Below, one piece after another: positions 1 through 5,089 of a DNA stretch of 6,597 bases; within the stretch, counting starts at the first letter, position 1, and the number at the start of each line of letters is the position of its first letter. Source of the DNA: Erysipelotrichaceae bacterium (lineage in GTDB: Bacteria > Bacillota_I > Bacilli_A > Erysipelotrichales > Erysipelotrichaceae); NCBI GenBank assembly GCA_017512625.1, contig JAFWFB010000032.1:1-6597 (forward strand), written 5' to 3'. The translations under genes and the position numbers were made by a program. The notes below the pieces were generated by a model. That model saw only the letters and a program-made list of their open reading frames with translations, did not search any database and was not told the DNA's origin.

Positions 1-407
1 CACACCGTAAAGCCCTTATGGGCCAGATATTTCGGATCAGTAAGAAACGGCTTTTTCTTTGCACTGCTTAGTATGCAGAGGCCTTTTTTACCTTTTTCTT
101 TGCTATCGTTTATGCATGCATTAAGCAGATCGTTTGAATAGCCATGTCCCTTAAATGATCCGGATACCCACAGGCAATCGATGTACATATACCCCTTTGC
201 ATCGATTGGATTCCAAGCATTTTCTGCAGGGATATACTCGATAAAGCATTTGCCTCTTTCAACACTTTTCAAAAACACAAGACCTTCGTCAAACCGCTTT
301 TCCAGCCAGGCCTTTTTAGACGAGACCTGAATATCATTATTATTGGAGATGGCACAACAGATATGTTCTTTCTCCAGATTTTCTTTCGTTACTCTGATGT
401 ATTCCAT
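1..407 (-). CDS. GNAT-family N-acetyltransferase, YoaP-like (C-terminus cut by window edge)
   Basis: The minus-strand frame is open from an ATG at 407 to the left edge, giving 135 residues with no stop. The protein starts MEYIRVTKENLEKEHICCAI. The HICCAI stretch (about residues 15-20) and the block IDCLWVSGSFKGHGYSNDLL (about 76-95) are what I recognise from YoaP-like GNAT proteins. In the second block, KGHGYS is the acetyl-CoA pyrophosphate-binding loop (R/Q-x-x-G-x-G/A) followed by the usual helix. The predicted activity is transfer of acetyl from acetyl-CoA to an amine in the cytoplasm; the substrate is unknown. Family members are usually longer, with a YoaP C-terminal domain that would lie outside the window. 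The start is supported by a GAAAGG ribosome-binding site 8 nt upstream. The gene follows ssrA on the same strand, but a terminator separates them, so it is probably transcribed on its own. Confidence 0.8.
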   Translation of the reverse strand, partial: MEYIRVTKENLEKEHICCAISNNNDIQVSSKKAWLEKRFDEGLVFLKSVERGKCFIEYIPAENAWNPIDAKGYMYIDCLWVSGSFKGHGYSNDLLNACINDSKEKGKKGLCILSSAKKKPFLTDPKYLAHKGFTV

Positions 408-415
408 GTATTATA

Positions 416-421
416 CCTTTC
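416..421 (-). promoter_or_regulatory. Ribosome-binding site of the GNAT gene
   Basis: On the minus strand GAAAGG lies 8 nt before the ATG at 407. This is a purine-rich Shine-Dalgarno match at normal spacing and fixes the start codon. It overlaps the edge of a 12-bp palindrome at 420-431. Confidence 0.6.
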
Positions 422-431
422 AATCGATTGA
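420..431. repeat. 12-bp perfect palindrome in the GNAT leader
   Basis: TCAATCGATTGA reads the same on both strands. It lies between the candidate -10 box and the ribosome-binding site of the GNAT gene, overlapping the latter by two bases. It could be an operator or a small mRNA structure, or chance in A+T-rich DNA. No regulator is seen in the window. Confidence 0.3.
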
Positions 432-444
432 TCTTCCTATATTC

Positions 445-450
445 ATTATA
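445..450 (-). promoter_or_regulatory. Possible -10 box for the GNAT gene
   Basis: A perfect TATAAT on the minus strand starts 2 nt after the T-run of the ssrA terminator. A start site about 7 nt downstream would give a leader of roughly 30 nt before the ATG at 407. No convincing -35 is seen: at 16-18 nt spacing the sequence falls inside the terminator hairpin (GGACTG-like). The call rests on the -10 match and position only. Confidence 0.35.
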
Positions 451-451
451 C

Positions 452-477
452 AAAAACAGGACTTATTCAGTCCTGTT
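452..477 (-). terminator. Intrinsic terminator of ssrA
   Basis: On the minus strand a 9-bp perfect stem, AACAGGACT / AGTCCTGTT with the 5-nt loop GAATA, is followed directly by a T-run continuing from the stem's final TT. It begins 10 nt after the tmRNA CCA end, the right place to end ssrA transcription. On the plus strand the stem is followed by ATATTTTA, so termination in that direction would be weak. Confidence 0.75.
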
Positions 478-487
478 ATATTTTACT

Positions 488-833
488 TGGTGGAGGTGAC
501 GGGTCTCGAACCCGTGTCCAAGAGAAGTCCCACATCCGACTTTCTACAGTTTAGTTAAACTTCAGATAAGATAACGATTACGGCTTTAACGACCATCGTT
601 AAATTTTCCCGTTTACTTTTCGAATGACAAGGATGGGATTCCTTGCTTCATCTAGCCTAAGGAATAAGACAGACAGTTACAGGCTTCCTGCCTGAATCAT
701 GCTACAAACCTAAAGTCGGTAATTAAGCAGCAAAAGCTAATCTATTGTTTCCGTTTATTTTTGTTTTGGTTATTAGGTAACCACTCCACTGCTTACCGGA
801 TCCAACTTAACCTGTCGAATCCAAAACACCCCC
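488..833 (-). ncRNA. ssrA: Transfer-messenger RNA (tmRNA), one-piece, CCA encoded
   Basis: tmRNA rescues ribosomes stalled on broken mRNAs: with SmpB it enters as alanyl-tRNA and then templates a degradation tag. The minus strand from 833 opens with GGGGGTGTTTTGGATTCGAC, the highly conserved tmRNA 5' end, and closes with CACCTCCACCA at 488. The seven acceptor pairs form between 833-827 and 492-498. The third is G831:U494, the G3:U wobble recognised by alanyl-tRNA synthetase. A T-arm ACGGG-TTCGAGA-CCCGT precedes the 3' strand. Length is 346 nt including CCA, normal for a one-piece molecule. The internal tag frame ends LAFAA-stop at 723-725. The gene has its own promoter and terminator. The extreme 5' and 3' ends are placed from the acceptor-stem pairing. 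Confidence 0.97.
723..752 (-). other. ssrA: tmRNA tag-peptide reading frame (predicted GNNRLAFAA)
   Basis: In the minus-strand tmRNA, the codons GGA AAC AAT AGA TTA GCT TTT GCT GCT TAA encode GNNRLAFAA and a stop. The end of the tag is secure because of the hydrophobic-Ala-Ala terminus. The resume codon is inferred by lining up the upstream AAAAATAAAC with the E. coli AAAAAUAGUC that precedes its GCA resume codon. Moving the resume codon upstream would add residues such as KIN. With the alanine carried by tmRNA, the tag would be A-GNNRLAFAA. Confidence 0.65.
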
Positions 834-842
834 AGTGCGATT

Positions 843-851
843 ATTATAGCA
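843..851 (-). promoter_or_regulatory. Extended -10 promoter of ssrA
   Basis: TGCTATAAT on the minus strand is a perfect extended -10 (TG-n-TATAAT). It ends 9 nt before the mature tmRNA 5' end at 833, consistent with initiation a few bases upstream and trimming by RNase P. No good -35 is present at 17 nt (TATAGC), which fits dependence on the extended -10. Confidence 0.75.
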
Positions 852-871
852 CACAATCGGAAAATGCTATA
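845..871. repeat. Inverted repeat made of two back-to-back -10 elements
   Basis: TATAGCA at 845-851 and its exact complement TGCTATA at 865-871 are separated by 13 bp. Each arm is part of an extended -10 element, one for ssrA (minus) and one for the peptidase gene (plus). With this geometry each -10 occupies the -35 region of the other promoter. Confidence 0.7.
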
Positions 872-873
872 CT
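865..873 (+). promoter_or_regulatory. Extended -10 promoter of the M14 peptidase gene
   Basis: TGCTATACT on the plus strand is an extended -10 with one mismatch from TATAAT. Only six bases (TAAACC) separate it from the ATG at 880, so the expected start site falls on or next to that A. No -35 match is visible; the region 17 nt upstream reads TATAGC and is the ssrA -10 element read backwards. Confidence 0.5.
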
Positions 874-879
874 TAAACC

Positions 880-2478
880 ATGTTTAGAAAAAGATGGTAT
901 ATGGTCTTTGTTCTTTTGGCAGGGATAACGGCACTTGGCATATATATTGCCCAATACAACCGCAGCTACGTATTTAAAGCAGATAACGACTTTATCTATA
1001 AAAATGACAAGCAGGTATCCCTGAATCAGCCTGTGATCATTAAGGATGATCAGGCCTATCTGGGACTTGAAGATGCTATCGATCTGTTTAAGATCGAAGA
1101 TCCTGAGATATATACCATCAATGATCGGGAATATGTTGCTATAAACGATATTTCAAGGGATGAAGGATTAATCCTTACCAAGTATGGCACCTGTTTTGCT
1201 ATTTCCCTTAAACCGATCAGGTTCGATCTGGCACAATACGACGCAAGATTCGATAATGAGCATGTTTATGAAATGAGCAAGGATCTAAGGCCGGAAAAGG
1301 TGGTCGATCCTTATGTGGATTATACCTATGAAATGATGGAAGAAGATCTCCGTCTGCTTGAGCAAAACTATCCCGGTCTTGTAAGAGCGACAACCTTTGG
1401 TAAAAGCACCGAAGGCAAGGATCTCTATCTGATCGAGTTTGGCTATGGTGAAAGGACGGTCTTTATCAATGCTTCCATCCATGGCTGCGAGTTTTTCTCC
1501 ACTTCCTTTATCATGTACCTGATCGATAACTATGCCTACGGCTATGCCATGGACGAAGAATATGAAGGACAAAGCTACAGGGAAGTGCTGGATAACGTGA
1601 CTTTCATTATCTCGCCGATGCTTAACCCGGATGGGGTCAACATCGCCCAGAATGGCATGGCCGCATCCCTGAACTACGAAAACCTGATCCCAATGCCCGG
1701 TTATGAAGCCGGTCCTTACGGCTGGAAGACCAATTCCAATGGGGTCGACCTCAACCGCAACTTCCCGCTTAACTGGTCAAACGCCAATCACGTCTATGTA
1801 CCGGGTGCCCGTTACTATCACGGACCAGCCGCTGCCAGCGAAGTCGAGACCAAGGCCATGATCAAGGCCCTGGAAGAGCATCCTTTCTACTTCTTTGTAG
1901 ACCTGCACCTTTATGGTGAGAACATCGACTGGATCGATACCGGAACCATGGACAAGTATGATGAATACTATCCTTTCGCCAAGAGGCTGATGGATGCCTT
2001 CAACTACTGGGGAAGAGATCCGGAAGATATCTCCTGGTTTGGCGGTTACCTGGTAAATTATGTGCGCAATACCTACAACTGTTTCTCGGTGCTGATCGAG
2101 ATGACCGATACCTGGCGCTGTCCGCCGGTCTATTTTGACAACCAGACCAGAAATCTCTATCAGCTGCTTTTCATCCTGGCAGATGAGATCAAGGATGAAG
2201 AACCGCTAAAGGATAATGCTTACCGCTTCACCTTAAATGGCAACGAGATCATCTTTGATGCCCCTAGACAAAGAGGGGCTGTATCGGAAAAACAGTTTGA
2301 ACGATTGATGGAATTATTGGATCTCGAAATAAAAAACCCGGTCCCTGACGATAGTGCCAGGATCAGGCTAGATTATCAAAGCAACATCTATGATTTCGAA
2401 AAGATCATGAAGGATAACGGTGTTAAAGTCGAATTATCCGAAGATGGTTCGATGATCTATCTTGAATATCTTTACTGA
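880..2478 (+). CDS. Membrane-anchored M14-family zinc carboxypeptidase
   Basis: A 532-residue metallopeptidase expected to cleave peptides (protein C-termini or cell-wall peptide) outside the cell. Residues 1-25 are a positively charged start (FRKR) and a hydrophobic helix without a clear signal-peptidase site, so I predict a membrane anchor. About 38-108 resembles a copper-amine-oxidase-N-like stalk (VSLNQPVIIKDDQAYLGL). The M14 domain spans about 145-440. It has zinc ligands H201 and E204 (HGCE) and H343 (VDLHLYG), an NPDG turn at 249-252, substrate-binding N292-R293 in DLNRNF, and catalytic E407 in VLIEMTD. All key M14 residues are present, so it should be active. The last 85 residues form a second small domain with no catalytic motif. 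The ATG at 880 has no Shine-Dalgarno site; a later ATG at 901 would drop the positive N-terminal charges. It is divergent from ssrA and its end overlaps the next gene by 7 bp. Substrate unknown. Confidence 0.88.
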   Translation: MFRKRWYMVFVLLAGITALGIYIAQYNRSYVFKADNDFIYKNDKQVSLNQPVIIKDDQAYLGLEDAIDLFKIEDPEIYTINDREYVAINDISRDEGLILTKYGTCFAISLKPIRFDLAQYDARFDNEHVYEMSKDLRPEKVVDPYVDYTYEMMEEDLRLLEQNYPGLVRATTFGKSTEGKDLYLIEFGYGERTVFINASIHGCEFFSTSFIMYLIDNYAYGYAMDEEYEGQSYREVLDNVTFIISPMLNPDGVNIAQNGMAASLNYENLIPMPGYEAGPYGWKTNSNGVDLNRNFPLNWSNANHVYVPGARYYHGPAAASEVETKAMIKALEEHPFYFFVDLHLYGENIDWIDTGTMDKYDEYYPFAKRLMDAFNYWGRDPEDISWFGGYLVNYVRNTYNCFSVLIEMTDTWRCPPVYFDNQTRNLYQLLFILADEIKDEEPLKDNAYRFTLNGNEIIFDAPRQRGAVSEKQFERLMELLDLEIKNPVPDDSARIRLDYQSNIYDFEKIMKDNGVKVELSEDGSMIYLEYLY

Positions 2479-3704
2479 TCGATACTTATCTCCATTCTGT
2501 CATCGAAATAAAGACTCTCGTAATACTGTAACCACAGTATCGCGTCGACATCATGTTCACTTACAAAAGCATCCAGATCAAATCCCCGGCCTGGATCTTT
2601 TTCTTTCCATGCTCTTGGATCAACGACATAGGTATGGTGAAAGTGGGCTGCCAGATCCTGGTTGATGGCATTGGAGAAAGAATCACCGATGATCAGAAGA
2701 TCATAGCCCTCTTCCCCAATGGAATTATTGACATACTCACATAGCGCATAATTACTACCATAGTATTCTTCATAGAGGTAGTGATCAAACGGATCATCAT
2801 CGATCTCCCTGATCTTTTCCCCGATTCCTGCCTGATCTTTTTTACCATCAACATAGGTCGTAAAATCATCAGTATAATCAAGGACCTTATCTTTGAAGAT
2901 GTCATACCCGTAAAGTCCATGGACCTTCAAAGACAGGGAACCATAGAATGGAATATTATCAAAGCTCAGGGTATCCTTTAGCGGATAGGCTTCAGGTATA
3001 GCCATGTCATCGCTCATCATTTCGATGATATCGAGATAGCCTTGATAAGCACCTTCATCATTCCAATGGTGGTCGGTCTTATAGAATTTGTATTTATAAT
3101 CATCAAGATCATTTATCTCCAGTTGTCTGATCTCGTAGAGGGAGAAAAGACGGTCATAGAAGTCATCGTATAATTCGCTGCCCTTGGAAGCATTCATGAA
3201 GCTGTAATCGAAAAAGTAAGTCTCATCCGCTACAGTTGGCTTATAGATATATAAGTGGATATCATCGCCATACTTTTCCGCGATCTTCTGGAAGTTGTAG
3301 ATCTTCTGTTCATAGATCTCCATCTTGGCGCTGCTTGGATTAAGCGGTGGATCGATATAGTAGCCGGAATCATTGATCCGGTAGAAGTTTCCGATCTTGA
3401 AAAGGATGTTACGGCTATCATTCGCAAATACCGACAACATGTCCGCATTCAGATATTCATAGTGATGCTTGACGTTGATCAGTTTCGATCTTAAAGGAAA
3501 CTGATCAAGAAGCAGCTTCTCAAAGGATGACTGATAGCTTCCTTCAAGATAATCCTGATAAGTAAGCTTGACCTGCCCCCTGGTAAGCAGACTGCGGTTT
3601 TCTTCCTTGCTAAAGTCGGGCTGGGCGGTATTTAAAAAGGCCAGGAAACAGAGCGCCAGGAAGATCAGTATATAAGTTGTAAGCAGTAATCTAATTCTTT
3701 TCAT
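2472..3704 (-). CDS. DHHW/AlgX-type SGNH-like protein, probable extracellular O-acetyltransferase partner of the MBOAT
   Basis: 410 residues from the ATG at 3704. An N-terminal helix (MKRIRLLLTTYILIFLALCF) anchors it, leaving the rest outside the membrane. ENR at 35-37, FYKTDHHWNDEGAY around 207-220 and LLIIGDSFSNA around 336-346 are the signature blocks of the DHHW family. By analogy with AlgX/AlgJ (D-x-H-W, then G-D-S), D211, H213 and S342 would form the catalytic triad, in the permuted order typical of that group. Such proteins take an acyl group delivered by an MBOAT and place it on an extracellular polysaccharide or polymer. The gene follows the MBOAT gene with one base between (TGA-C-ATG). 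No Shine-Dalgarno site precedes it, so reinitiation is likely. An in-frame GTG at 3743 would overlap the MBOAT gene and adds a non-hydrophobic stretch, so I reject it. The acceptor cannot be told from sequence. Confidence 0.85.
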   Translation of the reverse strand: MKRIRLLLTTYILIFLALCFLAFLNTAQPDFSKEENRSLLTRGQVKLTYQDYLEGSYQSSFEKLLLDQFPLRSKLINVKHHYEYLNADMLSVFANDSRNILFKIGNFYRINDSGYYIDPPLNPSSAKMEIYEQKIYNFQKIAEKYGDDIHLYIYKPTVADETYFFDYSFMNASKGSELYDDFYDRLFSLYEIRQLEINDLDDYKYKFYKTDHHWNDEGAYQGYLDIIEMMSDDMAIPEAYPLKDTLSFDNIPFYGSLSLKVHGLYGYDIFKDKVLDYTDDFTTYVDGKKDQAGIGEKIREIDDDPFDHYLYEEYYGSNYALCEYVNNSIGEEGYDLLIIGDSFSNAINQDLAAHFHHTYVVDPRAWKEKDPGRGFDLDAFVSEHDVDAILWLQYYESLYFDDRMEISIDQ

Positions 3705-3705
3705 G

Positions 3706-5088
3706 TCAGAAGCGGAAATAAATAAACGGACTATAGGAATCACTGATGATAAGGATCAGACAGACGATAAGAATGACTGTCAGACCAATATCAAACAGAC
3801 AATCGTATTTTTCAAAGGCCTTTTTAAGTTTGGCTAAAAGCGGGGTGCATCCTAATAGGCCAAGCAAAACAAAGGCAAGGTATTGAGGAATGTTATAACT
3901 AAACAAGGCAGAGATACCGCCGATGCTTCGAAGGTTGAATAGCGATCTTACATAGACCATGAGGCTTTCAAGATCATTGCTACGGAAGATGATCCAGCCA
4001 AGCATGATCAGCAGCAAGGAATAGACATGGGCAATAAACGGATGCTTTTCCAAAAGCTTTCCGGTAAACAGTCTTTCCGTGATCAGGATAAGGCCATAGA
4101 AGATGCCCCAGATCACGAAGTTCCAGGAAGCGCCGTGCCAAAGACCGGTAAGGGACCAGACGATCATGATGTTAAGGATCCAGCGGACCTTGCTTACCCT
4201 GTTTCCACCAAGCGGGATATAGACATAATCCCTGAACCAGGAACCCAGGGAGATGTGCCAGCGGCGCCAGAATTCCGTGATCGACTTGGAGACATACGGT
4301 CTGTTGAAATTTTCCGGGAAATAGAAGCCAAGCATCCTACCAATGGCGATGGCCATGTCGCTATAGGCACTAAAGTCATAGTATATCTGCAACGAGTAGG
4401 CGATGGCTCCGATCCAGGCTACGGTCAAAGGAAGCGAACCGTTTACGTGATCAAAGATGGTATCAGCTATCACTGCCACATTATTCGCAATGATGACCTT
4501 CTTGCCCAGACCGATGATAAAGCGGATCATTCCTTCCTCAAAGTCCCTGGCGTTTACTTTACGCTGCTTTAACTGTTCGCTGACGCTTTGATAGCGCACG
4601 ATCGGTCCCGCAATCAGCTGCGGGAACAGGGAAACATAACAAGCGAAGTCCAGAAGATCATGATCAGCCTTAAGCTTTTGCCAATAGACATCGATGACAT
4701 AGGAGATGCATTGGAAACTATAGAAACTGATACCGATCGGAAGACCGATATTCCTTAAAGGGATGTTGGCCTTAAAGACCTGATTGATATTCTCGATGAT
4801 AAAATCGGTATATTTGAAATTAACAAAGATCCCTATCGTGATCATCAGATAGAGGATCAGGAAGATCTTCCCCTGCTTCCTTCTTGAATCGATCAGGATA
4901 GCGGAAGCAAAGGAAAGCAGGATGACGATGATCATTATGATGATGTTTCGCGGTTCTCCCCAGGAATAAAAAAACAACGAAAAGACCAGTATCAGGATAT
5001 TCCGTTGCTTATTGCTTCTTAGTAGGTAATATATGGCCAAAAAAGCCGGGAAGAAAACGAAGAGAAAGGAGAGAGAGTTAAATAGCAT
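3706..5088 (-). CDS. MBOAT-family membrane O-acyltransferase (AlgI/DltB-like)
   Basis: A 460-residue polytopic membrane protein, the usual length for AlgI-type MBOATs. It moves an activated acyl group from the cytoplasm to an acceptor or partner outside. Hydrophobic segments run along the length, for example about 6-23, 30-45, 48-66, 75-93, 222-240, 352-368, 401-416 and 431-449. The family core is clear: GPIVRYQ near 161-167, YYDFSAYSDMAIAIGRMLG at 236-254, WRRWHISLGSWFRDYVYIPLGG at 274-295 with H278, and GLWHGASWNF at 315-324 with the conserved catalytic H318. The end SYSPFIYFRF is also typical of AlgI-like proteins. No DltA or DltC gene is in the window, so acetyl from acetyl-CoA is a more natural donor than D-alanine, but this is inference. 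Translation is coupled to both neighbours, one base at each junction. With the DHHW protein it makes an acyl-export-and-transfer pair. Confidence 0.93.
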   Translation of the reverse strand: MLFNSLSFLFVFFPAFLAIYYLLRSNKQRNILILVFSLFFYSWGEPRNIIIMIIVILLSFASAILIDSRRKQGKIFLILYLMITIGIFVNFKYTDFIIENINQVFKANIPLRNIGLPIGISFYSFQCISYVIDVYWQKLKADHDLLDFACYVSLFPQLIAGPIVRYQSVSEQLKQRKVNARDFEEGMIRFIIGLGKKVIIANNVAVIADTIFDHVNGSLPLTVAWIGAIAYSLQIYYDFSAYSDMAIAIGRMLGFYFPENFNRPYVSKSITEFWRRWHISLGSWFRDYVYIPLGGNRVSKVRWILNIMIVWSLTGLWHGASWNFVIWGIFYGLILITERLFTGKLLEKHPFIAHVYSLLLIMLGWIIFRSNDLESLMVYVRSLFNLRSIGGISALFSYNIPQYLAFVLLGLLGCTPLLAKLKKAFEKYDCLFDIGLTVILIVCLILIISDSYSPFIYFRF

Positions 5089-5089
5089 C

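Noticed and set aside
410..415. Perfect TATAAT on the minus strand just before the GNAT ATG
   Set aside because: A start site 7 nt downstream would fall inside the gene and remove the start codon, so it is unlikely to be the working promoter.
343..558. Plus-strand open frame of 71 codons
   Set aside because: It runs across the GNAT start, the ssrA terminator and the tmRNA 3' end on the opposite strand; its codons are those of a structural RNA.
2260..2279. Hairpin GCCCCT / AGGGGC in the peptidase gene
   Set aside because: Six-bp stem with an 8-nt loop and no T-run on either side, inside coding sequence about 200 nt before the stop; not a terminator.
2523..2540. Hairpin ATACTGT / ACAGTAT after the peptidase stop
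   Set aside because: Seven-bp A+T-rich stem followed by CGCGTCG, not a T-run, and within the DHHW coding sequence; too weak to call a terminator.
3705..3743. Longer N-terminus for the DHHW protein from a GTG at 3743
   Set aside because: It would overlap the MBOAT gene by 38 bp, has no ribosome-binding site and puts a polar stretch before the signal helix; the ATG at 3704 fits better.
4027..4572. Plus-strand open frame of 181 codons
   Set aside because: It lies wholly antisense to the MBOAT gene, whose motifs are intact, and its translation has no recognisable domain or hydrophobic pattern; a shadow frame.
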